A stretch of DNA of 64,000 bases from Mucilaginibacter sp. PAMC 26640 (lineage in GTDB: Bacteria; Bacteroidota; Bacteroidia; Sphingobacteriales; Sphingobacteriaceae). Shown one piece after another: positions 52,420-61,507 of the stretch; the first letter of the stretch is position 1; every line of letters starts with the position of its first letter. A model generated the notes under the pieces. It searched no databases. It saw only the letters and a program-made list of their open reading frames with translations, and had not been told where the DNA came from. Made by a program: the position numbers and the translations under genes. The stretch is taken from positions 1,674,001 to 1,738,000 of the forward strand of contig CP014773.1 in NCBI GenBank assembly GCA_001596135.1. Direction: 5' to 3'.

Positions 52420-53976
52420 TTGCCCATGATACTTGTTGGACAAAATGTCCTTTCCTTAGCTGATTTCTCGGAACTGATATTCAAACAAAAGCAGATTGCA
52501 TTAGATGAAACCGCCTTGAAAAAGGTGAATACTAATTTTGAATTTCTCCGGCAGTTTTCGTCCAATAAGTTGATCTACGGCATCAATACCGGGTTTGGGC
52601 CAATGGCACAATACAAGGTAACCGAGGAGAATATACTGCAGTTGCAGTATAACCTTATTCGCAGCCATTCATCCGGCAGCGGCAAGGTGATGCCTGCACA
52701 ACTGTCAAAGGCGTTAATGATAGCGCGGTTAAACAGCTTTATGCAGGCTTATTCGGGCGTGCATCCCGAGGCTGTCGAGATCCTGAAAGAGCTGATCAAC
52801 CATAATATTTGTCCCTGCATTTACGAGCATGGCGGCGTAGGCGCAAGCGGCGATCTGGTACAACTGGCACACCTGGGTTTGATCCTGATTGGTGAAGGCG
52901 AAGTGCTGTTTGAAGATGGTGTTCATCCAACTATCGAGATCTTTAACAAATTCAACATTAAGCCGTTGACCATCCACATTCGGGAAGGTTTGGCCATTAT
53001 TAACGGTACCTCCGCAATGACGGGTATCGGGATGATCAATATCATCCAGGCGCAGAAATTATTAAACTGGTCGCTGCTGTTTTCAGCGATGATCAACGAG
53101 GTGGTACAGGCGTTTGACGATCATTTTTCTAAAGAGCTTAATATTGTAAAACACCATAAGGGGCAAAATAAGATTGCCGCTATGATGCGGGAGATCCTAA
53201 AAGACAGTCAACTGATCCGTGACCGTTCTGAACATTTATACAACCCCGATAATTTAGACCAGGAAGTATTTGAGGATAAGGTGCAGGAATATTACTCACT
53301 GCGCTGTGTAACGCAAGTGCTTGGGCCGATCTATGACACCATCAAATCTGCGGAGCATGTGGTAGTGAACGAACTGAATTCGGTAAACGATAACCCGGTT
53401 ATCGATCACGAGAACCAGAATATTTTTCACGGTGGCAACTTCCACGGCGATTACGTTTCGCTGGAGATGGATAAACTAAAGATTGCGATCACCAAGCTAA
53501 GTATGCTGGCCGAACGCCAGCTGAACTATCTGCTCAACAGTAAGCTGAACCAAAAGCTGCCGCCATTTGTAAATCTGGGCGTGCTGGGCTTTAACTTTGG
53601 CATGCAGGGGATGCAGTTCACGGCTACCTCTACCGTGGCGGAGAATCAAACCCTGTCATTCCCCATGTATGTACACAGCATCCCGAATAATAATGATAAC
53701 CAGGATATTGTTAGCATGGGCTGTAATGCTGCGCTGATGACCAAGCGCGTTATCGATAACTCGTTTGAAGTGCTGGGCATCCACCTGATGACTATTTTAC
53801 AGGCGATAGATTATTTGAATTGCCAGGATAAGCTCTCATCGGTATCCCGCGCCCTGTATGATCAGGCCAGGGGGATCTTCCCGAAATTTGTGGAGGATCA
53901 GCCAAAGTATAAAGACTTGCAGCGGATAAAAGAGTTCCTGGAAAACAACGAACATATTACTGCGTTTGCCGATTAG
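52420..53976 (+). CDS. Aromatic amino acid ammonia-lyase, probable tyrosine ammonia-lyase
   Basis: A 518-aa MIO-dependent lyase. The self-forming cofactor triad A142-S143-G144 lies in VGASGDLVQLAHLG. Others: YGINTGFGPMAQY, the Asn/Gln stretch NDNPVID, and PMYVHSIPNNNDNQDIVSMG. The substrate-selecting stretch NLIRSHSSG carries Ser-His, which in a naive comparison suggests histidine, but the characterised Flavobacterium johnsoniae tyrosine ammonia-lyase has the same stretch as I recall it. With a flexirubin cluster and no hut genes around, deamination of tyrosine to 4-coumarate is the best reading. It follows the ligase by 83 bases and precedes the first ketosynthase by 22. Confidence 0.88.
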   Translation: MPMILVGQNVLSLADFSELIFKQKQIALDETALKKVNTNFEFLRQFSSNKLIYGINTGFGPMAQYKVTEENILQLQYNLIRSHSSGSGKVMPAQLSKALMIARLNSFMQAYSGVHPEAVEILKELINHNICPCIYEHGGVGASGDLVQLAHLGLILIGEGEVLFEDGVHPTIEIFNKFNIKPLTIHIREGLAIINGTSAMTGIGMINIIQAQKLLNWSLLFSAMINEVVQAFDDHFSKELNIVKHHKGQNKIAAMMREILKDSQLIRDRSEHLYNPDNLDQEVFEDKVQEYYSLRCVTQVLGPIYDTIKSAEHVVVNELNSVNDNPVIDHENQNIFHGGNFHGDYVSLEMDKLKIAITKLSMLAERQLNYLLNSKLNQKLPPFVNLGVLGFNFGMQGMQFTATSTVAENQTLSFPMYVHSIPNNNDNQDIVSMGCNAALMTKRVIDNSFEVLGIHLMTILQAIDYLNCQDKLSSVSRALYDQARGIFPKFVEDQPKYKDLQRIKEFLENNEHITAFAD

Positions 53977-53998
53977 TTAACGGCAATAAACCAAGCAA

Positions 53999-55156
53999 AT
54001 GAACAGTGCAGGCGAAGACATAGCACGCGGCGTGTATGTGGTTGCGGATAATATTTTATCTCCGTTAGGGAAAACCACTGCCGCAAATTTCGCAGCCTTA
54101 AAGGCCGGGCGAACAGCTGTGATACAACGCAGCGATCCGGCATTGTCTGCCCGGCCTTTCTTTGCCGCTCTGTTTGATGGGGACGAAACATTTCTCGCTG
54201 ATTCCGATAACCGGTATACCCGCTTTGAGCGGATGCTTGTTGCATCTGTTGCTGATGCCCTGCAAATAAGCGGCATCGACGCAGAGAATAGCCGTACCGT
54301 TTTAATCGTTTCTTCTACCAAAGGCAACATTGGCCTGCTGGATACGGAAGTGAGTAGCCCGGAGCTTAACGCCCGGATTGCGCTGCCGGCTTCTGCAAAA
54401 TTAGTTGCAGCACATTTTGGGTTTGTGAACGCCCCCGTAGTTATTTCAAACGCCTGTATTTCCGGGGTTTTGGCGTTGATTACCGCCATGCGTTTATTAA
54501 AATCCGGGCAATATGACCATGCAGTGGTAACGGGTGCAGATGAAGTATCCAGGTTTGTGCTATCCGGATTTCAATCCTTCCAGGCATTGAGCGATGCTGT
54601 ATGTAAACCGTTTGATAGCGGGCGTAACGGTTTGAATTTAGGCGAAGGAGCTGCAACGGTTATATTATCAACCAACAGCAAGTACAAAGATAATTTGCAG
54701 GTTTTGGGCGGTTCGGTAAGCAATGATGCTAACCATATTTCTGGCCCGTCGCGCACCGGTGAAGAATTGGGGCAGGCCATAAAAGATGCTTTGGCAAATG
54801 CCGGCAAACGCCCGGCCGATATTGGGTTTATATCTGCACACGGCACAGCCACCCCCTATAACGACGAAATGGAGGCCAGTGCTATCACCTTTGCCGGGCT
54901 ACAAAACACACCTATAAATAGTTTAAAAGGCTACTACGGCCATACGCTGGGCGCGGCAGGATTAATTGAATCTGTTATTTCTATCCAAGAGGCTGTTCAG
55001 GGGTTGCTTATTGCAACCCCCGGCTACGAGCATAACGGGGTTACCCATGAAATGAAGGTGAGCCCAACGCAGACCATGATTAAAACAAACACCTTTTTAA
55101 AAACAGCTTCTGGGTTTGGGGGTTGTAATGCTGCCATGGTTATTGGTAAAAAATAA
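53999..55156 (+). CDS. Beta-ketoacyl synthase (FabF-like) of the aryl polyene chain
   Basis: A 385-aa thiolase-fold condensing enzyme. The catalytic triad is complete: C153 in NACISGV, His in ISAHGTATPYND and His in GYYGHTLGAAG. Somewhat shorter than FabF. It should elongate the activated coumaroyl unit with malonyl-ACP, paired with one of the chain-length-factor-like proteins encoded downstream. The ATG at 53999 follows the lyase stop by 22 bases. Confidence 0.9.
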   Translation: MNSAGEDIARGVYVVADNILSPLGKTTAANFAALKAGRTAVIQRSDPALSARPFFAALFDGDETFLADSDNRYTRFERMLVASVADALQISGIDAENSRTVLIVSSTKGNIGLLDTEVSSPELNARIALPASAKLVAAHFGFVNAPVVISNACISGVLALITAMRLLKSGQYDHAVVTGADEVSRFVLSGFQSFQALSDAVCKPFDSGRNGLNLGEGAATVILSTNSKYKDNLQVLGGSVSNDANHISGPSRTGEELGQAIKDALANAGKRPADIGFISAHGTATPYNDEMEASAITFAGLQNTPINSLKGYYGHTLGAAGLIESVISIQEAVQGLLIATPGYEHNGVTHEMKVSPTQTMIKTNTFLKTASGFGGCNAAMVIGKK

Positions 55157-55185
55157 TATTTTTGGTAATTAGTTAAATAAATAAG

Positions 55186-55809
55186 TTGCTTATAAATAAC
55201 TACATAACTGCAAATTGTTCCATTGCCGGCAGCACTGTGTTTAAAAACGAGCAACAGATATTTAGCAATCCGGATGCTTCTTTACAGGAATTCCTGGTGT
55301 ATATTTACCAACAGCTGAAAGTAACTTATCCTAAATTTTATAAAATGGATAACCTGAGCAAGCTCGGTTGGCTGGCATCGGAGGTATTGCTTCAGAACGA
55401 AAATATACAGGAAAATTACCAAGCCGGGAAAATTGGATTAGTTATCGCCAATTGCAATTCCAGTTTAGATAACGACCTTAAATACCACGATACGATAAGC
55501 GAGATTCCGAGTCCTTCGGTGTTTGTTTACACTTTGCCCAATATTGTTATTGGAGAAATTTGCATCAGGAATAAATTCAAAGGCGAGCAGGCATTTTTTT
55601 TACAGGAAACATTTGATGCGGCTTTTATGCATAGCCAGGTGGCCTATTTGCTGAATCATGGCATCCTGGATGCATGTATCTGCGGCTGGGTGGATGTACT
55701 GGGCGAAGAATATAAAGCCACGTTGTTTTTGATTGAAAAGAAAGAAATTCAATCAGCTGATTTGTTTACACCGGCGAACATGAACCGTATTTTTAACAGG
55801 GCTAATTAA
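55186..55809 (+). CDS. Half-size ketosynthase-like protein without active-site Cys
   Basis: A 207-aa protein similar to the N-terminal half of ketosynthases. It has GLVIANCNSSLDND, IVIGEICIRNKFKGEQAFF, and a dimer-interface-like helix AFMHSQVAYLLNHGILDACI followed by WVDV, as in KS folds. At the nucleophile position the sequence is KGEQAFFLQETFDA, with no Cys, and the C-terminal half with the two His is absent. It therefore cannot condense on its own and may be a structural or chain-length partner. TTG at 55186 is the only candidate start after an in-frame stop. Homologous genes sit between KS genes in flexirubin clusters as I recall them. Confidence 0.75.
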   Translation: MLINNYITANCSIAGSTVFKNEQQIFSNPDASLQEFLVYIYQQLKVTYPKFYKMDNLSKLGWLASEVLLQNENIQENYQAGKIGLVIANCNSSLDNDLKYHDTISEIPSPSVFVYTLPNIVIGEICIRNKFKGEQAFFLQETFDAAFMHSQVAYLLNHGILDACICGWVDVLGEEYKATLFLIEKKEIQSADLFTPANMNRIFNRAN

Positions 55810-55819
55810 CATTACCAAA

Positions 55820-57025
55820 TTGAGTACAGAGGCAACCATTTACATAGCGGGAGTTGGCGTTATTTCTGCCATCGGTAACAATGTGAACGAACATTTAACC
55901 GCATTTAAAAACGAGACGGCCGGTATGGCCGGTATTACCCTGTTTGATACCGTATATGAGGGTAAGCTGCCCGTTGCAGAAGTAAAGCTATCCAACGAAG
56001 AACTGGCCGGGCGGGTTGGGTTAATTGATTACAACAGCCGTACCACCTTACTCAGCCTGGCTGCTGCACAGGAGGCACTGGCAGATGCCAATATCCCCGG
56101 AATTGCCAACCTGCGTACCGGGTTTATTTCGGCAAACACCGTGGGCGGGATGGATAAGAGCGAAGATTTTTTTGTTGATTTTTTAGCCGATAATAACAAG
56201 GGGAAATTAAAGAGTGTATATGATCATGAGTGCGGCAGCGTTACCGAAATTGTAGCCGATAAGCTTGGGATAACCGATTTTATAACCACGATCAGCACGG
56301 CTTGTTCCTCATCTGCCAATGCTATTTTTTACGGTGCCCGGTTGATCCGGAACGACGTTGCCGACGTTGTGGTAGCGGGAGGTGCGGATGCTTTGACCAA
56401 ATTTACGCTGAATGGATTCAATACGCTGATGATATTGGATGATGATTTTTGTAAGCCATTTGATGAGGAGCGGAAGGGCTTAAATTTGGGCGAGGGTGCC
56501 GGTTACGTGGTGCTGGTATCAGAAAAAGTTGCAGCAACTTTAGGCAAACCCATGTATTGTAAATTAAGCGGCTACAATAACAGCAATGACGCTTACCATC
56601 AAACCGCGTCATCTCCGGATGGCACCGGCTCTTATATGGCCATGACGGGTGCACTTTCCAAAAGCGGCCTAAGCCCGGCGGATATCAGCTATATCAACCT
56701 GCATGGCACCGGCACGCCAAATAACGACAGTGCCGAGGGTACAGCGGTAAAGCGGGTATTTCATCCCAATTATCCCCCCATGAGCTCTACCAAATCATTC
56801 ACGGGGCATACCCTTGGTGCAAGTGGTGGTATCGAAGCGGTGTTTTCTGCTCTGGCCATCCGGCATAAGATCATCTATCCTAATCTGCGTTTTAAAACCC
56901 GCATAACCGAATTGCCTTTTGAGCCCGAGAAGCATTTCCAGGAAGAGCAACCGGTTAACCATGTAATGTCCAATTCATTTGGCTTTGGTGGGAATTGCAC
57001 ATCTTTAATTTTTTCGGCTGTTTAA
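55820..57025 (+). CDS. Beta-ketoacyl synthase (FabF-like), second of the cluster
   Basis: A 401-aa condensing enzyme with an intact triad: C162 in STACSSSANAI, His in NLHGTGTPNND and His in SFTGHTLGASGG. The N-terminus IYIAGVGVISAIGNN begins right after the TTG at 55820. No ATG gives a complete domain. Together with the next gene it makes a KS/CLF pair, as in aryl-polyene synthases, where the heterodimer elongates an ACP-bound chain. It starts 10 bases after the preceding gene and is followed by the CLF after 1 base. Confidence 0.91.
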   Translation: MSTEATIYIAGVGVISAIGNNVNEHLTAFKNETAGMAGITLFDTVYEGKLPVAEVKLSNEELAGRVGLIDYNSRTTLLSLAAAQEALADANIPGIANLRTGFISANTVGGMDKSEDFFVDFLADNNKGKLKSVYDHECGSVTEIVADKLGITDFITTISTACSSSANAIFYGARLIRNDVADVVVAGGADALTKFTLNGFNTLMILDDDFCKPFDEERKGLNLGEGAGYVVLVSEKVAATLGKPMYCKLSGYNNSNDAYHQTASSPDGTGSYMAMTGALSKSGLSPADISYINLHGTGTPNNDSAEGTAVKRVFHPNYPPMSSTKSFTGHTLGASGGIEAVFSALAIRHKIIYPNLRFKTRITELPFEPEKHFQEEQPVNHVMSNSFGFGGNCTSLIFSAV

Positions 57026-57026
57026 T

Positions 57027-58088
57027 ATGAAGATATATATCAGGTCGGCCGCCGCAATATCTGCCCAAAATACCCTGGCTAATCCTGCCTTTTTGCAGAA
57101 CGTTTTGGAGTATACCGGCACCCGTTTAAAAGCGGTTGAGCCGGATTATAAAAACTATATCGATCCCAAATTAATCCGGCGGATGAGCCATGTGATCAAA
57201 ATGGGTGTGGCTGCTGCCAAAGAGTGCCTGGCTTTGGGCAAAACCGAGATGCCGGGGGCAATCATTACAGGTACAGCCTTTGGTTGTATGGAAGATACCA
57301 TCACTTTTTTAACCCGGATAGTTGAACTGAACGAAGAGATGCTGCCGCCGACAGCGTTTATCCAAAGCACCCACAACACGGTTGCAGCGCAAATAGCGCT
57401 GATGCTGAAGTGCCATAGTTATAACAGCACCTTTGTGCATAAAGGTGTTTCTTTTGAAAATGCTTTGTTTGATGCCGTTATGCTGTTAAAAGAGCAGGAA
57501 GCTGATACCGTATTGGTAGGGGGGATAGATGAAATGGTAGATACCAGCTTTAAAGTTTTTACCCGTTTGGGCCTTTACAAGCGTTCGCCCATATCAAATA
57601 TTGAACTGTATAAACAAAGATCCAAAGGCACTATAGGCGGGGAGGGGGCGGCTTTTACGCTGCTTTCTAACAATTCATCTCCCGAGGATCTGGCAGAATT
57701 GACGGATTTAAAAACCTTGTACAAGCCGGCAGATCTGCACGCAGCCATTACAGCTTTTTTAAGGAAAAACGGATTGGTAGCTGAAGATCTTAGCCTGGTG
57801 ATCGCCGGTAAAAATGGTGATCTGGCCAACGATGCGATCTATGAAAATTTGGAGCAATCGCTGTTCAAAAGTAACACCACAGGTGTTTATAAACACCTGT
57901 GCGGCGAATATCCTACCTCGTCATCATTTGCATTATGGCTGGCGGCAAATATTTTAAAAAGGGGTGAGGTGCCGGCTACGGTTTTGCAGGGAGCAAACCA
58001 GCCTCAAAAGGCACTTAAAAATATTTTATATTATAACCATTACCAGGGTAAATATCATTCGCTGATGCTCGTATCGGCCACCGAATAA
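57027..58088 (+). CDS. Chain-length-factor-like ketosynthase homologue
   Basis: A 353-aa KS-fold protein lacking the nucleophile: where the partner has TACSSSANA this one reads VHKGVSFENALFD. The His motifs are also degraded, so it is non-catalytic. N-terminal YIRSAAAISAQNT and GIDEMVDTSF keep the KS fold. It matches the beta-ketoacyl synthase chain length factor of aryl-polyene clusters and probably forms a heterodimer with the KS encoded 1 base upstream to set polyene length. It is the last gene of the plus-strand half; the convergent ACP gene is 121 bases on. Confidence 0.87.
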   Translation: MKIYIRSAAAISAQNTLANPAFLQNVLEYTGTRLKAVEPDYKNYIDPKLIRRMSHVIKMGVAAAKECLALGKTEMPGAIITGTAFGCMEDTITFLTRIVELNEEMLPPTAFIQSTHNTVAAQIALMLKCHSYNSTFVHKGVSFENALFDAVMLLKEQEADTVLVGGIDEMVDTSFKVFTRLGLYKRSPISNIELYKQRSKGTIGGEGAAFTLLSNNSSPEDLAELTDLKTLYKPADLHAAITAFLRKNGLVAEDLSLVIAGKNGDLANDAIYENLEQSLFKSNTTGVYKHLCGEYPTSSSFALWLAANILKRGEVPATVLQGANQPQKALKNILYYNHYQGKYHSLMLVSATE

Positions 58089-58093
58089 GGTAT

Positions 58094-58145
58094 AAAAAAA
58101 GCCGGCAGCTTCAGATGGCTGCATTTGCCTTCGGAAACTGCCGGA
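58094..58145 (-). terminator. Rho-independent terminator of the minus-strand flexirubin operon
   Basis: On the minus strand CCGGCAGTTTC pairs with GAAGCTGCCGG (one G-U pair) across about 20 bases, followed by TTTTTTTATA. It ends the transcript carrying the ACP gene and may also shield the convergent CLF gene. Confidence 0.8.
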
Positions 58146-58209
58146 CTCAATATTACTTAGCAAAGGAGTGTTACTACGCTTAGCGTTAGTAACAGCAAGT
58201 ACTTTCGTA

Positions 58210-58473
58210 TTATTTTGGACTATTAGCCTGGATATAATCGGCCATGGTAGCTACATCTACCAATGCTTTACGGCCCTCTCTCGGGTCTTTAATGTCTACA
58301 CCATACTCTTTTTTTAACAATACGATCAGCTCGAGCGAGTCGATAGAATCGAGGCCCAGTCCTTCGCCAAATAGCGGTTCTGTATCACTTATATCAGCAG
58401 GAGTAAGGTCGGTAAGGTTTAAAAATTGGATGATCTGACGCTTAAGCTGCTCTTTTAATTCGGTAGTTTCCAT
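58210..58473 (-). CDS. Acyl carrier protein of the flexirubin cluster
   Basis: An 87-aa ACP. The phosphopantetheine attachment site is S43 in GLGLDSIDSLEL, followed by the recognition helix LIVLLKKEYGV. The acidic four-helix pattern and length are typical. As part of this cluster it probably carries the growing aryl polyene or one of the dialkylresorcinol chains. It follows the ABC permease by 0 bases and is the last gene of the minus-strand operon. Confidence 0.93.
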   Translation of the reverse strand: METTELKEQLKRQIIQFLNLTDLTPADISDTEPLFGEGLGLDSIDSLELIVLLKKEYGVDIKDPREGRKALVDVATMADYIQANSPK

Positions 58474-59751
58474 TTATATTAAGTTCTTTCTTTTTAAGCC
58501 CGCATAGGTAATTCCCTGGAGCAATAGGGTTATCAGGAATAAAGGTATAATATTATTTATAACATCTTTGAGTTTTCCGCCTTCCAAAAACAGCGTGTAA
58601 TATGCTTGCAGGCACCAGTGCATTGGTGAAATATTGGCTGCAGTTTTAGCAAAACCCTGCATGGCAAAGCTGGGTACCATTAGCCCGCCTATACAGGCCA
58701 GTATTACAATAGATACGGCGCCAAAGCCGTTGGCCTGCTCCTGGGTATTCGAAAAAACACCCACACACATGGCATAACTTACCGCACACCAGCCGCAAAT
58801 AATGGTGACGATGACGAGCGCCAGCAGATCTGTTGGTACGTTTAAGGCAGGTAACCCAAAAACAGGGAACAACCATATGCCCATAGAAAATATAACCGCT
58901 GCCTGCAGCATGGTAACCGCCAGGTAGGTGATCTGTTTAGATAGTAAACCCACCAGGTAATTGGTAGGGAGTGTTTTTAACCGGATAAAGCTTCCGCTCA
59001 CCTTTTCCCGTACAATGCTGCCGCCAAGCGACATAATGATAAAGAACATGGCAAAGATGGTCCAGGCGGGTACGTTGTGCTGGGTAGCATTGGGCGTTGT
59101 ACGCGTACCGTCTTTAGATACCGGAATTTCGTTTATCGCTGTCTTATTGTTCAGCATCTCGTTCTCCAGGCTCTCGGGCAATTGTTTTTCGTTAATGGCC
59201 AGGTAAAGTGTACGCAACGTTTCGCGGCTTTCTACCAGCTGCAGCGCGCTTCTTAAAGCGCCCTGAATAGATGACCGGATATTATCCTGCAAAACCGGGT
59301 TGTAATATACCGTAAGGGGATCAACATCGCCCACATTTTTAACGGTATCGCTCTGCAACCCGAAACTGATCAAAGCTTTGCCGGCCACTGCTTTTGATTT
59401 GGCCGCTACCTTTTTAGAAAAATCAGCGGGTATGATCACCCCCAGCATGGCATCCTTTTCATGCATAGCATCGGCAATTTCCCGCTCGGTTTTATCTCCT
59501 GCTACCAACGATACGTTAAACATGCCAATCTTGTCAATTGCTTTGATCAATTGTTTGCTGGATGCGCCGGTATCGATACTATTTATAATGATAGAGAGCT
59601 TGTTTTTATTTACCAGCTGAAAGGTGCTGTTTTGAATGTTAGTGACTACGATCACCAGGATTATGGGCATTACGAACATCAGCGAAATGCCCACTTTATC
59701 GCGGAAGAGGATCCGGAGATCTTTTATGATCGTTGCTTTTAATTTAAACAT
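58474..59751 (-). CDS. ABC-2 type transporter permease
   Basis: A 425-aa permease. An N-terminal helix (ISLMFVMPIILVIVVTNI) is followed by a large extracytoplasmic domain (about 40-235) and then five membrane helices (TIFAMFFIIMSLGGSIV through ILACIGGLMVPSFAMQGF), the usual ABC-2 exporter layout. Its start shares one base with the ATPase stop (TGATG). With the ATPase it probably moves the pigment or a precursor to the outer membrane, since flexirubins reside there (inference). Confidence 0.9.
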   Translation of the reverse strand: MFKLKATIIKDLRILFRDKVGISLMFVMPIILVIVVTNIQNSTFQLVNKNKLSIIINSIDTGASSKQLIKAIDKIGMFNVSLVAGDKTEREIADAMHEKDAMLGVIIPADFSKKVAAKSKAVAGKALISFGLQSDTVKNVGDVDPLTVYYNPVLQDNIRSSIQGALRSALQLVESRETLRTLYLAINEKQLPESLENEMLNNKTAINEIPVSKDGTRTTPNATQHNVPAWTIFAMFFIIMSLGGSIVREKVSGSFIRLKTLPTNYLVGLLSKQITYLAVTMLQAAVIFSMGIWLFPVFGLPALNVPTDLLALVIVTIICGWCAVSYAMCVGVFSNTQEQANGFGAVSIVILACIGGLMVPSFAMQGFAKTAANISPMHWCLQAYYTLFLEGGKLKDVINNIIPLFLITLLLQGITYAGLKRKNLI

Positions 59752-60506
59752 CAGTTTCTGTACTCCTTACCTGTTAAGTTCAAAAACAGTTGCTCTAAAT
59801 TAGCTTGATTGTGTGTTTTTAGCAATTGCTCCATACTGTCCTGGGCAATGATCTTGCCGCCATCTATCAAAGCAACCTGCTGGCAAAGCTCCTCGGCCTC
59901 GCTCAATTGGTGCGATGTATAAACCAGTGTTGTGCCACTTTCATTAAGTTGCAGCAGATAGTTAACAATGGCGTGCCCGGTTTGCACATCCACCCCAACG
60001 GTAGGCTCATCCAAAAATAAGATGGCTGGGTTATGGATCACACCAATCGCCAGGTTCACGCGCCTTTTCATCCCGCCCGAGAATTTATGTACCTGTTTAT
60101 CGCGCACATCGTTTAGCCCCAGTATGGTTAGCAGTTCGTCTGTACGTATTATAATAGCCTGTTTAGAGAGCCCGCTCCAGGCGCCGAAGAATTCCAGGTT
60201 TTCTACCGGGCTCAATTCATGGTAAAAAGAAAAATCCTGCGGAACAAAGCCGAAGAGTTTATTAACCCCGCTTTTTTGCTTGCCAATTTGCTGCCCCAGC
60301 AATTTGATCTTGCCTTCATCGGCGCTAAGTAAGCCCGTCATGAGACTAATGAGCGTAGTTTTGCCGGCACCATTAGGCCCAAATAAGCCAAAGCGAACGC
60401 CTTTTGGAACCTTTAGACTAAGATCGGTAAAAGATACATCAGGATTGCCGGGATACCGGAACCCTATATGATCTACTTCGATAGCCAGTGGCTCGTTTAA
60501 TCCCAT
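59751..60506 (-). CDS. ABC transporter ATP-binding protein (exporter type)
   Basis: A 251-aa ATPase. Walker A is GPNGAGKTT (about 40-48), the Q-loop GFVPQDFSFYHEL, the signature HKFSGGMKRRVNLAIG, Walker B AILFLDEPTVGVD and the H-loop YTSHQLSEAEEL. Similar to ABC-2 exporters such as CcmA/NatA types. It overlaps the BtrH-like gene by 10 bases and is coupled to the permease gene. Confidence 0.93.
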   Translation of the reverse strand: MGLNEPLAIEVDHIGFRYPGNPDVSFTDLSLKVPKGVRFGLFGPNGAGKTTLISLMTGLLSADEGKIKLLGQQIGKQKSGVNKLFGFVPQDFSFYHELSPVENLEFFGAWSGLSKQAIIIRTDELLTILGLNDVRDKQVHKFSGGMKRRVNLAIGVIHNPAILFLDEPTVGVDVQTGHAIVNYLLQLNESGTTLVYTSHQLSEAEELCQQVALIDGGKIIAQDSMEQLLKTHNQANLEQLFLNLTGKEYRN

Positions 60507-61507
60507 TTGATTTTTTTTAATTGCTCAAAAGCCTGTTTTTCTACTTTGGCAATTTCTACAAGGTAGTCACCCATCTGATCAAAATCAGCCTGGCTGGTTA
60601 ATCTTCCTTTGAAAATACCCGCAGCCTGCACCGCAGCGGTCCGCCACAGATCTCCTGATACAGTAAATACATTCGAGATGTCTAAAAGGTTCTTGTCCGG
60701 CCAATAAATAGCTGCCTGCTGCAAAAACGCCGCATAAATATATCTGAAGCCACCCCCGCCTGTACCAATCTCTTCCTGCATGCGTACCAGTTGGGCCAGG
60801 TAAAGGCCTGATTTTTCCAGGCCAAGCTTATCGCGCCATTTTTTAATCCGCTTGCCGGTATAGGCAATGCCGGCCACCCCTGCAAAAGCCCCGGGGATGT
60901 TCAGCATATTGGATACGTTTTTTTTAATGCCGTTTTTAATGGCCTGTTTGATCTGCTCGTGCGTGATGTTTTTTATTTCTTTTGGATAATAAATATGGCC
61001 CTTAGGCGCCAGTGCCCCTTTTGCAAAACGAACCCGTTCCAGTTCGTAACTGCTCATGGTGGTGGCCTCTTCCATTATGGGGTCGCTGATCATGTATTGA
61101 TCACCTTCGCGGCCGTACACAATAAGATTATGTGCGTTAAAATGGAAACGGTATTGCTTGGGGAAGTAGGGCAAGTAATAAACCCCCACCTGGCATCCAA
61201 CAGGCTGGCCGGTATTGATCGCCTCATTCAGAAATCCTTCCGCCTTCTCTTTTGAATAAAATTTTTTACGTTCCACCGGGATGCCCAGTGCCTTGCAAGT
61301 ACGGCTAAAAATATAACCCGGAAACGTACGGAACGCTATAGCCGGGCCGTTATTTATTTTGATAAGCGGGATGTAGGCGAAAAATAAGCCGGCACCTATA
61401 CCAAATGCGAGTGGCTCGGATATTTTACCGCCCGAGCTTTCCCATAATAAATTACTGGTAACGCCCGATTCACAATGTGCACTCTGACGGTGTTTAAACT
61501 CAATCAT
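60497..61507 (-). CDS. BtrH N-terminal domain protein, candidate acyltransferase
   Basis: A 336-aa cytoplasmic protein. The N-terminal BtrH domain starts with HRQSAHCESG (H11, C12 as likely nucleophile region) and includes FGIGAGLFFAYIP and a conserved FHFNAHNLIVYG with the His/Asp needed for a papain-like triad, then YMISDPIM. The C-terminal part fits DUF4872. BtrH in butirosin synthesis transfers an acyl group from an ACP. In this cluster a comparable transfer of the aryl polyene acid from ACP onto the dialkylresorcinol would form the flexirubin ester (inference). It overlaps the upstream small gene by 8 bases. Confidence 0.8.
   Translation of the reverse strand: MIEFKHRQSAHCESGVTSNLLWESSGGKISEPLAFGIGAGLFFAYIPLIKINNGPAIAFRTFPGYIFSRTCKALGIPVERKKFYSKEKAEGFLNEAINTGQPVGCQVGVYYLPYFPKQYRFHFNAHNLIVYGREGDQYMISDPIMEEATTMSSYELERVRFAKGALAPKGHIYYPKEIKNITHEQIKQAIKNGIKKNVSNMLNIPGAFAGVAGIAYTGKRIKKWRDKLGLEKSGLYLAQLVRMQEEIGTGGGGFRYIYAAFLQQAAIYWPDKNLLDISNVFTVSGDLWRTAAVQAAGIFKGRLTSQADFDQMGDYLVEIAKVEKQAFEQLKKIKWD

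Noticed and set aside
52420..53976. Histidine ammonia-lyase (hutH), because of the Ser-His selectivity stretch
   Set aside because: No hut genes nearby, the gene sits in a flexirubin operon with a coumarate-type ligase, and a characterised flavobacterial tyrosine ammonia-lyase has the same stretch as recalled.
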